NCBI GenBank assembly: GCA_002367815.1
Contig: DFDG01000160.1
Location: 1 to 15,744 of the forward strand
Direction of reading: 5' to 3'
Source: Opitutaceae bacterium UBA3033
GTDB taxonomy: Bacteria > Verrucomicrobiota > Verrucomicrobiia > Opitutales > Opitutaceae
Length of the DNA stretch: 15,744 bases
The translations under genes were made by a program, and so were the position numbers. Each line of letters begins with the position of its first letter. Within the stretch, counting starts at the first letter, position 1. Below are positions 8,365 through 14,914 of this stretch, one piece after another. The notes under the pieces were generated by a model, which did no database searches, was not told where the DNA came from, and saw nothing but the letters and a program-made list of their open reading frames with translations.

Positions 8365-9405
8365 TCAGTTTTTATAGACTGACTCTCGAGTATGAAACCC
8401 ATCCGCTATGACGAGGCTCTCCATCGAGTCTTTGTCTACGACATGCACGGGAAGAAAAATGGAGGGCACATTGATTTTACCATTAGTGAGTTCCTGCTTG
8501 GCGACGATGACTTCGCGTTTGGCCATTTTAACGGCCAGTTCGGCCGCTGTGTTGGCCAAATTTTTAATCGGCTTGTAGATGCTCATCGTCTGGGTGCCTT
8601 CGACGATGCGTTGGCAAGCGGTGAGATCCGCATCTTGACCGGTCACCAGCACTTTGCCTGCGAGGCCTTCCTCGAGGAGAACTTGGATTGCCCCAGCGGC
8701 GAGAATATCCGCGGAACACAGAATAGCGTCGATATTGTGGCCGGCCTTGGTGATGGCGGCGTTGACGGCCTTTTTGGCGTTTTCCGGCCGCCAACCGTCG
8801 CACCAATCTTCATGAACGATTTCGATATCCCCACGGGCGATGGCGGGATCAAGTATGTTGTCCTGACCTTGTTTGAAGAGGAAAGCGTTATTGTCAGTTT
8901 TGGACCCGAGCAACCTGACGATACGGGCCTTGCGGCCTTTCAGTTTTTCTACGAGGTAACCGGCTTGGAGTTCGCCTACACGGATGTTGTCGAAGGTGAG
9001 GTAGAGATCGAGGTCGCAGTTGAGGATGAGACGATCGTAGGCAAGGGCGGGGATGCCCGCCTCGTGCGCAAGCTCTACGCTCTTGGCCATGGCAGCACCG
9101 TCGTGGGGAATGATCACCAGGGCATCGATTCCATTGCTGATGAGGGCTTCGCAGTCTCGGATCTGACGGGTATCGTTGCCATTGGCTGAGACGACGAGCA
9201 CATCGGCGCCTAGTTCCTTGGCGCGGGCTACAAATAGATCGCGGTCATGTTTCCAGCGTTCCACTTCCAATGTGTCCATTGAGAGTCCTATCAAAGGGCG
9301 CTTGGGACCGGAAATCGCATTTCCGGTTTTGCCCCGGTGCAAGGTGATACCGATTAAAATGGAGAGAACAAGTGAAAGGATGACGAAAGCGAGTCGGGTT
9401 TTCAT
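8365..9405 (-). CDS. xylF: D-xylose-type periplasmic sugar-binding protein
   Basis: This secreted receptor delivers sugar to the transporter. The N-terminus MKTRLAFVILSLVLSILIGI is a signal peptide or anchor. The mature part follows E. coli XylF closely, from memory: ERWKHDRD, SANGND, LVIIPHDG, LAYDR, TFDNIRVGELQA, TDNNAFLF, DGWRPENA, GQDADL and GTQTMSIYKPI appear in the same order. These cover most residues I recall as sugar contacts. One differs: where E. coli has SNDATAGG, this protein has SADILAAG, replacing the ligand-contacting Asn by Ala at residue 232. ATG 9405 is chosen over TTG 9426 because the charged-then-hydrophobic signal begins there. It is first in xylFGH and divergent from the heptose-phosphate adenylyltransferase. 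Xylose is the likeliest substrate, but the change leaves room for another sugar. Confidence 0.92.
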   Translation of the reverse strand: MKTRLAFVILSLVLSILIGITLHRGKTGNAISGPKRPLIGLSMDTLEVERWKHDRDLFVARAKELGADVLVVSANGNDTRQIRDCEALISNGIDALVIIPHDGAAMAKSVELAHEAGIPALAYDRLILNCDLDLYLTFDNIRVGELQAGYLVEKLKGRKARIVRLLGSKTDNNAFLFKQGQDNILDPAIARGDIEIVHEDWCDGWRPENAKKAVNAAITKAGHNIDAILCSADILAAGAIQVLLEEGLAGKVLVTGQDADLTACQRIVEGTQTMSIYKPIKNLANTAAELAVKMAKREVIVAKQELTNGKINVPSIFLPVHVVDKDSMESLVIADGFHTRESVYKN

Positions 9406-9465
9406 GGGGCAGGGTGAGCAAAACAATGCGAAGATAATTTACAATGCCGCATCTTGGTGTGAAGT
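9406..9465. promoter_or_regulatory. Divergent xylF / rfaE2-like intergenic region with paired short repeat
   Basis: This 60-nt gap separates two divergent operons and must serve both. The heptamer acaatgc occurs twice in the same orientation, at 9423-9429 and 9441-9447, with an 18-bp repeat distance. Paired direct half-sites are the usual layout for AraC-family operators, and an AraC-family gene lies at 10573. On the plus strand, gataattt (9432-9439) and tacaat (9440-9445) are possible -10 boxes. None of this is decisive. Confidence 0.3.
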
Positions 9466-9972
9466 GTGGGCTTCGTGAACTTAGTGAATCCCAAACTACT
9501 CAGTCTGGAATCGGCGGTGAAGGTGCGAGAAAAACTGCGCACGGCAGGAAAATCTTTGGTCTTAACCAACGGGGTTTTCGACCTCTTGCATACCGGGCAC
9601 CTCTACTACCTCAAGCAGGCTCGTGATGAAGGAGGCTTCCTTTTTGTCGCAATAAATGGGGACTCCAGTGTGCGAGCGCTCAAGGGACCTTCACGGCCGG
9701 TGCAGGTCGAAACCGAAAGAGCCTACGCTTTGGGTGCGTTGGGGTTTGTGGATGGAATCATCGTTTTCCACACCCCACGATTGGATGCAGAGATTCGCGC
9801 ACTGCAACCCGATGTCTATTGCAAAGCTGGTGATTATACCCTCGAGACCCTTGATCGCTCCGAACGTAACGCACTGAAGTCGGTCAATTCACGAATCGTC
9901 TTTATGCCATTTTTAGAAGGATACAGCTCCACCAAGCTCATTGCGCGAATTAAGGCTGCTGGTTCGATCTGA
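9466..9972 (+). CDS. rfaE2: Heptose 1-phosphate adenylyltransferase (RfaE2/HldE C-domain type)
   Basis: This is a cytoplasmic nucleotidyltransferase of the cytidylyltransferase-like fold that activates D-glycero-beta-D-manno-heptose 1-phosphate with ATP, on the route to ADP-heptose for LPS. The 168-residue product shows TNGVFDLLHTGH (34-45) with the HxGH nucleotide-binding motif, then INGDSSVRALKGPSRPV, and a closing EGYSSTKLIARI that holds the usual S-T-K. It corresponds to the C-terminal half of bifunctional HldE; no kinase half is in the window, so the two activities are encoded separately. There is no ATG in the frame: GTG 9466, 9475 or 9484 are all possible, and the N-terminus is uncertain by a few residues. 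It leads a co-directional series with purN 14 nt downstream. The substrate is inferred from the family. Confidence 0.88.
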   Translation: MGFVNLVNPKLLSLESAVKVREKLRTAGKSLVLTNGVFDLLHTGHLYYLKQARDEGGFLFVAINGDSSVRALKGPSRPVQVETERAYALGALGFVDGIIVFHTPRLDAEIRALQPDVYCKAGDYTLETLDRSERNALKSVNSRIVFMPFLEGYSSTKLIARIKAAGSI

Positions 9973-9986
9973 CCAAATTTACCATC

Positions 9987-10565
9987 ATGCGCATCGTAAT
10001 TCTAGGTTCGGGTAGAGGCACCAATGCCGAGGCTATATTGGATGCACAGAAATCGGGCCAGCTGGGTCATGGTAAGGTGGTGCAGATCTTTTCCGATCAA
10101 ACCACGGCCGGGATTCTGGCTTTGGGTCATCGTTTTGGTGTGCCTGCGGCATTTTTGGATCCATTTCCATTCAAAACGAAACTGGATGGGGAAGGTGAGT
10201 CTAGATATATCTCGGCGATCAGGGATCTGGTGCCTGATGTGATTGTGCTGGCGGGCTTCATGCGGGTATTGAAACCGGGGTTTTTGAATGCATTTACCGG
10301 CAGGATTATTAATTTGCATCCAAGTTTATTGCCGAGTTTTCCCGGGCTGGATGCAATCGGGCAAGCATGGCGGCGGGGCGTAAAGGTCACGGGATGCACC
10401 GTCCATTATGTGACGTCCGAAGTTGATGGTGGGCCAATTATTGATCAATCTGCCTTTAGATTGGAAAGTGGCGATACCCTTGAGTCACTGACCATCAGGA
10501 TGCACGAGGCCGAGCATGCATTGTTACCAGCGGTGCTGGCGCGATTGAGTGAACAAAATAGCTGA
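9987..10565 (+). CDS. purN: Phosphoribosylglycinamide formyltransferase (PurN type)
   Basis: This enzyme transfers a formyl group from 10-formyltetrahydrofolate to GAR in de novo purine synthesis. The 192-residue product has the N-terminal loop ILGSGRGTNAEAI for phosphate binding. The formyltransferase catalytic triad is complete: Asn109 and His111 in INLHPSLLPSFPG, and Asp147 in VDGGPIIDQ. Length and motif spacing match E. coli PurN (about 212 residues), slightly shorter. The ATG at 9987 is immediately followed by the conserved MRIVILGSG, so the start is secure; no Shine-Dalgarno sequence is visible. It lies 14 nt after rfaE2. The next gene (AraC family) begins 7 nt after its stop, or overlaps it if a GTG start is used. 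Some relatives formylate other substrates, but the triad and loop favour PurN. Confidence 0.9.
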   Translation: MRIVILGSGRGTNAEAILDAQKSGQLGHGKVVQIFSDQTTAGILALGHRFGVPAAFLDPFPFKTKLDGEGESRYISAIRDLVPDVIVLAGFMRVLKPGFLNAFTGRIINLHPSLLPSFPGLDAIGQAWRRGVKVTGCTVHYVTSEVDGGPIIDQSAFRLESGDTLESLTIRMHEAEHALLPAVLARLSEQNS

Positions 10566-10572
10566 TCGTGCT

Positions 10573-11367
10573 ATGGATGCGGCAAACTGGCAGATGCCTT
10601 TAAAAAATCCTCCGGAATTGGTTCAGGCAGGAAGGGCAGTTCATGGACGAAGACTGAAAGAGGAGGTTTTTCATTTGCCTGAACTTTGGTGTCTGCACCT
10701 TTACAACTATCATGGCCAGTTGTCGATTGATGGCCGGGAATTTGAGATTCATCCCGGTCGGGTTAGTGTGACACCACCGAATGCACGTCTCATTTATCGT
10801 TTTTACGGCGAGTCATGGCACGCTTTTGCCCATTTTCGCTTACCTTCGAGGGGTGACTTGGTGCCGATACCTGTCGTGCAGGATTTTGGTGATGGCTATG
10901 GTCCATTGGCCAAATCAATGGATGAAATGGCCGGTTGGCTACCATCGATGCCCTGCCGGGCATCGGTGCGCCTTTGGGAGATTTTATGGCAAATGGTAAA
11001 CCATCCCTTTTCGGAAAATGCGCCGAGACGGCTGTTGCATCCTGCGTTGAGCCAAGCCATTCGTGAAATAGAGGTGCATTTAACAGAATCCCTTTTGATC
11101 CCTGTAATCGCGAAGAAGGCGGATATTTCACACAATCACTTGACTCGTTTGTTTAAATTGGAATTTGGGGTGACCGCCGAAGGCTATATTCGGCAACGAC
11201 GCACTGAGCGCGCTTTACATTTGTTGGTGCATACGACCATGGCCATAAAATCAATCGCGGTAGAGGTGGGGCTTTCAGATCTACATTTTTTCAACAAAAC
11301 GATCCGCGCCGCCACCGGTCACGGACCTCGCGAGTATCGTGTAAGGTATGCTACAGTGGTTGCCTGA
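10573..11367 (+). CDS. AraC-family transcriptional regulator
   Basis: This is a 264-residue DNA-binding regulator with two parts. The N-terminal half (about 25-110) is a cupin-like sensor domain (HLYNYHGQLSIDGREFEIHP, then GRVSVTPP), as in AraC-type sugar or metabolite sensors. The C-terminal domain (about 165-258) has two helix-turn-helix units, seen in IPVIAKKADISHNHLTRLFK and IKSIAVEVGLSDLHFFNKTI, followed by the family-typical ATGHGPREYR. ATG 10573 is preferred to GTG 10549, which would overlap purN. The gene is transcribed with rfaE2 and purN. The xylF promoter region lies 1.1 kb upstream, and a role in controlling xylFGH is possible but only suggested by proximity; the effector is unknown. 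Confidence 0.88.
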   Translation: MDAANWQMPLKNPPELVQAGRAVHGRRLKEEVFHLPELWCLHLYNYHGQLSIDGREFEIHPGRVSVTPPNARLIYRFYGESWHAFAHFRLPSRGDLVPIPVVQDFGDGYGPLAKSMDEMAGWLPSMPCRASVRLWEILWQMVNHPFSENAPRRLLHPALSQAIREIEVHLTESLLIPVIAKKADISHNHLTRLFKLEFGVTAEGYIRQRRTERALHLLVHTTMAIKSIAVEVGLSDLHFFNKTIRAATGHGPREYRVRYATVVA

Positions 11368-11422
11368 TAAACTTATTCAGTGCTATCATGTTCATAGCTT
11401 GCCCCAACCCAGACGCTGCTTC

Positions 11423-12295
11423 ATGCATTTGATTGAACTAAAAACTGAAATTCCGATTAATTCCGTAGAAGAAATTGATGCGCGACTTATCGAATTCGAG
11501 TCAACGGAATGGAATTTGCTCGAAAATACGATTGAACGCCGGGCATGGCTCATAGGGGTATTCACTACTGCGGTTGAGGCGCAGCATGGCTGGAATGAAC
11601 TGATCTCGCTTTGCCCGGCCTTGGCTCTCACTAAACCGGAAAGCCGCGAAATTATTGAAAGTGAGTGGCGCGACAGTTATAAAATTCACTTCAAGGCTTG
11701 GCAATTTGGCCGACTGCACTGGGTACCGATTTGGGAGCGCGATGGATTCGTGCTGCCAGAGGGCCACGAAGTTCTCTGGCTCGATCCTGGTTTGGCGTTT
11801 GGCACTGGTAATCATGAGACGACGCGTTTGTGCGTTGAGCGAATGGTCGAATGGGTCGATAAGAACGGCCCCAATGCCAGAGTTTTGGACGCGGGATGTG
11901 GGTCTGGGATATTAGCTCTCTCTGCTGCTAAGCTTGGGTTTTCCCAAGTCAGTGGATTCGACAATGATAGGGAGGCGGTTCGGGTTAGTGAAGAAAATGC
12001 AGTTCAAAATGGCTTGGCCTGTGGCGTGGATTTTTATGAAGGCGACCTGATAACCGGTTTACACGGGCGACAGGCCGAATTAGTGTTGGCCAACATCTTG
12101 GCGGATGTCTTGATCCGGTTCGCGCCTGAGTTGATCGCCTCAGTAGCTCCGAAGGGCCAATTGGTGTTGAGTGGCATTCTTGCTCAAGAAAACGCCAAGG
12201 TTCGCCAAGTTTTCTCTGAGTTAGTTCCCAATTGGACTTTAGGAATGCATGTGATGGGCGAATGGAGTGATGTTGTGCTAAGAAAGCCGGATTAA
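11423..12295 (+). CDS. prmA: Ribosomal protein L11 methyltransferase
   Basis: PrmA methylates ribosomal protein L11 using S-adenosylmethionine. The 290-residue product has an N-terminal L11-recognition domain (about 1-95), a linker, and a class I methyltransferase domain. Diagnostic motifs are DPGLAFGTGNHETT (121-134), the SAM-binding VLDAGCGSGIL (154-164), the acidic ribose-binding stretch GFDNDREA (178-185) and the catalytic-loop motif VLANILADVL (221-230), which is close to the family NILA. ATG 11423 starts right at the conserved N-terminus. An upstream in-frame extension to 11348 overlaps the AraC gene and has no family-like sequence. The gene is 55 nt after the AraC gene and converges on accC with 38 nt between the stops. 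No terminator is visible there. Confidence 0.95.
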   Translation: MHLIELKTEIPINSVEEIDARLIEFESTEWNLLENTIERRAWLIGVFTTAVEAQHGWNELISLCPALALTKPESREIIESEWRDSYKIHFKAWQFGRLHWVPIWERDGFVLPEGHEVLWLDPGLAFGTGNHETTRLCVERMVEWVDKNGPNARVLDAGCGSGILALSAAKLGFSQVSGFDNDREAVRVSEENAVQNGLACGVDFYEGDLITGLHGRQAELVLANILADVLIRFAPELIASVAPKGQLVLSGILAQENAKVRQVFSELVPNWTLGMHVMGEWSDVVLRKPD

Positions 12296-12333
12296 ACCAA
12301 AGTCCGCCCTTTCGCCGACATCGCCCAAAAATC

Positions 12334-13698
12334 TCATCTAAATAGATCAGTGGGTGTCCGATCCATAAACTCTTCCATGTATCCCGTAGTCGCTTTCCCT
12401 TCAATGAATACAGGATCTGACATAATTGCCTTATGAAGAGGGATGGTCGTTTTGATCCCCCGGATCAAATATTCACTCAATGCTCGGTATGTGCGTTCAA
12501 GGGCTGTCTTTCGATCACGCCCAAAGCATATCAATTTACCGATCATCGAATCATAATGAGATGGGATTGTGTAACCACCGTAAGCATGTGAATCTACCCG
12601 GACCCCATGACCACCGGGAGCATAATAAAGGCCGATTGTTCCTGGTGAGGGGATGAAATTACGTGCGGGATCTTCTGCATTGATGCGGCATTCAATCGCA
12701 TGTTTCTCAAATTTGATATCACCTTGGTCGAATTCGAGTTTCTCTCCGTTTGCCACCAATATCTGTTGTTTGATTAAATCAATGCCCGTAACTTCTTCGG
12801 TCACAGGATGTTCAACCTGGATTCGAGTATTCATTTCGATGAAGTAGAAATTGCCTTTGGCATCCACGAGATACTCGATCGTGCCGGCATTTTCGTAATT
12901 CGCAGCACTTGCTGCCTTTACGGAAATTTTTCCCATTTTCTTGCGCAAATCAGCCGTGAGAAATGGTGAGGGAGATTCTTCAATCAGTTTTTGGTGGCGA
13001 CGTTGCACTGAGCAGTCTCGCTCGCCTAGGTGCAGCACCTTACCGTGACTATCCGCGAGAATCTGAAATTCGATATGCCGTGGCTTATCGATGTATTTCT
13101 CGATATAAACCGAGCCATTGCCAAAGGCTTTTTCAGCTTCGTTTCGGGCGGAATGAAATTCTTTGGCGAAAGTAACATTATTGTGGGCGATCCGCATACC
13201 CCGTCCTCCACCACCGGCTACTGCTTTGATAATGACTGGGTAACCGATTTTTCGAGCGATTTTTACGGCTTCACTTTCTGATTCCACGGGTCCATCTGAG
13301 CCCGGAACGATGGGCACCCCAGCTTTGCGGACGGTCTCCTTTGCGACTGCCTTATCCCCCATCATTTTTATGGTCGAGGATTTGGGTCCAATAAACTTGA
13401 TGTTACAGGATTCACATTGTTCTGCGAATTTGGCGTTTTCTGAAAGAAAACCATATCCTGGATGAATAGCATCTACATCTGCGATCTCAGCTGCACTTAT
13501 AATGCGGTCAGCTCTAAGGTAACTATCCGCGCTTTTGGGACCACCGATGCAAATAGCCTCATCGGCGAGTTGCACGTGAAGTGACTGGACGTCCGCTTCT
13601 GAATAGACGGCGAGAGTTTTAATGCCCAATTCGCGGCAAGCTCGCACGATGCGTAGAGCAATTTCACCGCGATTGGCGATGAGGATTTTCTGAATCAT
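12334..13698 (-). CDS. accC: Acetyl-CoA carboxylase, biotin carboxylase subunit
   Basis: This subunit carboxylates biotin on the carrier protein using ATP and bicarbonate, the first half-reaction of acetyl-CoA carboxylase in fatty acid synthesis. The 454-residue product matches the E. coli enzyme (449) almost position for position. It has IQKILIANRGEIALRIVRA at the start, the ATP-grasp glycine loop AGGGGRGM (161-168) and the active-site EMNTRIQVEHPVTE, with Glu288, Asn290, Arg292 and Glu296 at the E. coli numbers. ATG 13698 is chosen; GTG 13731 would add 11 residues with no family similarity. No Shine-Dalgarno sequence is seen. It is the second gene after accB (77-nt gap holding a small hairpin) and converges on prmA. 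Carboxyltransferase genes accA and accD are not in the window. Confidence 0.97.
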   Translation of the reverse strand: MIQKILIANRGEIALRIVRACRELGIKTLAVYSEADVQSLHVQLADEAICIGGPKSADSYLRADRIISAAEIADVDAIHPGYGFLSENAKFAEQCESCNIKFIGPKSSTIKMMGDKAVAKETVRKAGVPIVPGSDGPVESESEAVKIARKIGYPVIIKAVAGGGGRGMRIAHNNVTFAKEFHSARNEAEKAFGNGSVYIEKYIDKPRHIEFQILADSHGKVLHLGERDCSVQRRHQKLIEESPSPFLTADLRKKMGKISVKAASAANYENAGTIEYLVDAKGNFYFIEMNTRIQVEHPVTEEVTGIDLIKQQILVANGEKLEFDQGDIKFEKHAIECRINAEDPARNFIPSPGTIGLYYAPGGHGVRVDSHAYGGYTIPSHYDSMIGKLICFGRDRKTALERTYRALSEYLIRGIKTTIPLHKAIMSDPVFIEGKATTGYMEEFMDRTPTDLFR

Positions 13699-13761
13699 TT
13701 GTAGTAAATGTGCTGCCAGTCCAGTGATCACCTAGCATGTTGCAGCCAGAGCAAATTTGGC

Positions 13762-13782
13762 GGGCTATTATTTGATTAGCCC
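13762..13782 (-). other. Small hairpin at the accB stop, before accC
   Basis: In the accB-accC message a perfect 6-bp stem GGGCTA / TAGCCC encloses the 9-nt loop ATCAAATAA, and the stem includes the accB stop codon. No U-tract follows, so it is unlikely to be a strong terminator. It could influence mRNA stability or the ratio of the two subunits. A gap of 77 nt inside an otherwise operonic pair makes it notable. Confidence 0.4.
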
Positions 13783-14255
13783 TGTTTGACCTTAAAGAGA
13801 CGTTGGCCGTATTCCACCGGTTGTCCGTTTTCAACCACTGCTTCCAGTATGGTCCCCTTAACCTCGGCCTGAATCTCATTCATGATTTTCATGGCTTCGA
13901 TGATACAGATAACACTCGTTTCCGTGACTTTACTGTTATCATCCACGAAAGATTTACTGTCAGGAGATGCTGAGCGATAGAATGTCCCCACCATAGGCGA
14001 TTTTATGTAAGTAATTCCTTCCTCATCCTTTGTGCTCGTGACGGATTCCGGGACTAGCTGATTTAAACTTAGCGTAGGGGTCGTTTCTGCGGCCATTACG
14101 AAAGGCAGATTGGAAACTTGGCTCTGGGTTGCCATTGGTTGTCCGTTGAATCCACGTCGGATCTTCAATTTAAAGCCCTCGTCCTCTACCGCAAACTCGG
14201 TGAGCTCAGAACGCTTCATCAGATCAATTATTTGTTTAATTTGCTTAATATCCAA
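13776..14255 (-). CDS. accB: Acetyl-CoA carboxylase, biotin carboxyl carrier protein
   Basis: AccB carries the biotin that shuttles carboxyl groups between the carboxylase and carboxyltransferase of acetyl-CoA carboxylase. The 159-residue product has an N-terminal helical part (MDIKQIKQIIDLMKRSELTE), a low-complexity linker (about 40-80), and a C-terminal biotinyl domain. The biotin site is EAMKIMNE, with the target Lys123. The 'thumb' loop ASPDSKSFVDDNSKV identifies an AccB rather than another biotinyl or lipoyl domain. The start is TTG at 14255: it is the only reasonable initiator in the open frame, the N-terminus aligns exactly with known AccB starts, and an AAGG lies 6 nt upstream. It is co-transcribed with accC. 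Upstream is an A+T-rich spacer and then a decayed IS. Confidence 0.95.
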   Translation of the reverse strand: MDIKQIKQIIDLMKRSELTEFAVEDEGFKLKIRRGFNGQPMATQSQVSNLPFVMAAETTPTLSLNQLVPESVTSTKDEEGITYIKSPMVGTFYRSASPDSKSFVDDNSKVTETSVICIIEAMKIMNEIQAEVKGTILEAVVENGQPVEYGQRLFKVKQG

Positions 14256-14584
14256 GTGATGCCTTGGTTGAGTTAGTAGTCAGTTCGTCTCTTTAGTCGT
14301 ATTAGGAAGGATGAGCGTTCAAACGAAATTACGATTTAAAGCAACTATTGAATTTTCAGTCAAAAATAGCCGATATAGCACCAAAATCACTCAATTTTGT
14401 GTGATAACTGCGTAATTTACACCCAATTCAACAACCCATAATCTATGATTTACTACCAATTTTGTGGAATAAAGACCCAATGAATCTGACTTGCTGAGAC
14501 GTTTTCAGTCAAAGACTCCAACAAACTGATTTGGTGTTCCGTAGTCTTCACAGACGGTTCAATTACCTACAAACTTTGAATAAG
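14256..14584. other. A+T-rich gene-free spacer upstream of accB, with short direct repeats
   Basis: This 329-nt stretch holds no convincing gene on either strand. It should contain the accBC promoter (minus strand), but I find no matching -35/-10 pair. Two short direct repeats stand out: ttttcagtcaaa at 14353-14364 and 14502-14513, and caattttgtg at 14392-14401 and 14457-14466. In such A+T-rich DNA, chance matches of this length are possible. The spacer ends where the G+C-richer IS begins. Confidence 0.5.
14353..14513 (+). repeat. Pair of 12-bp direct repeats with an inner 10-bp pair
   Basis: ttttcagtcaaa occurs at 14353-14364 and 14502-14513. Between these, caattttgtg occurs at 14392-14401 and 14457-14466. 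The order along the DNA is A-B-B-A, with all copies in the same orientation. The purpose is unknown; they could be regulator sites, remnants of a degenerate repeat, or chance. Confidence 0.35.
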
Positions 14585-14612
14585 TGACCTGCTCCTGTAT
14601 AACTGGACACGA
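14585..14612 (+). repeat. Putative left terminal inverted repeat of the IS3-family element
   Basis: The stretch starting TGACCTGCTCC and ending GGACACG matches the layout of IS3-group left ends, from memory: TGA, a pyrimidine-rich stretch, then TGGACAC. It coincides with the change from A+T-rich spacer to IS sequence. The matching right repeat is not in the window, so the boundary is inferred. Confidence 0.6.
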
Positions 14613-14648
14613 AAGTTCAGAAAATAAGGCGGATAAGCGGACTCAACC

Positions 14649-14914
14649 CTGAAAGGAAAGCGCTACAGTTAGGAGCAGAAGGTATATGCCTTGAAGCAGG
14701 TGGAGGCCGGGTGTCAAGTGGAGGAAGTATGTCGGCAACTCGGAGTCAGTGTCGCGACTTTTTATCAATGGAAACGAACGCTGGGATCGATGGGGATCAG
14801 TGAACTGAACGAGCTGCGGGTGCTGCAGGACAAGAACCAGCGTTTGAAGCGCTTGGTCGCAGACCTGACATTGGACAAACACATCCTGCAGGAGGTGGTC
14901 GCAAAAAAGTCTAA
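14649..14914 (+). pseudogene. IS3-family orfA (HTH transposase subunit), broken
   Basis: OrfA binds the element's ends; here it is disabled. Reading from CTG 14649 gives LKGKRYS, then an amber TAG at 14670-14672, then EQKVYALKQVEAG and a clear helix-turn-helix (CRQLGVSVATFYQWKRTLG), then a leucine-zipper-like helix ending LQEVVAKK. The sequence around the stop reads naturally as RYS-E-EQKV, so TAG most simply replaces GAG, and CTG most simply replaces the ATG start. A second fault lies near the A-run 14903-14908. The expected ending KKV-stop (GTC TAA at 14909-14914) is one base out of phase with the rest of orfA, most simply through loss of one A. A shortened product from TTG 14691 would still contain the helix-turn-helix, so residual DNA binding cannot be excluded. 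Confidence 0.82.

Noticed and set aside
8392..9189. A 265-codon open frame on the plus strand opposite xylF
   Set aside because: It is fully antisense to a well-conserved XylF reading frame, has no family-like motif, and no ribosome binding site. It is a shadow of xylF codon use.
11348..11422. Upstream extension of prmA by 25 codons
   Set aside because: It overlaps the AraC gene end and its sequence is unlike PrmA N-termini, which begin right at ATG 11423.
12290..12335. Possible terminator hairpin between the convergent prmA and accC
   Set aside because: Only a 4-bp CGGA/TCCG pairing was found, with no following T-run on either strand; too weak to report.
14295..14304. TAATACGACT on the minus strand, the first ten bases of a phage T7 promoter
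   Set aside because: The remaining part of the T7 promoter (CACTATAGGG) is absent, and nothing else in the window is phage-like. Chance match.
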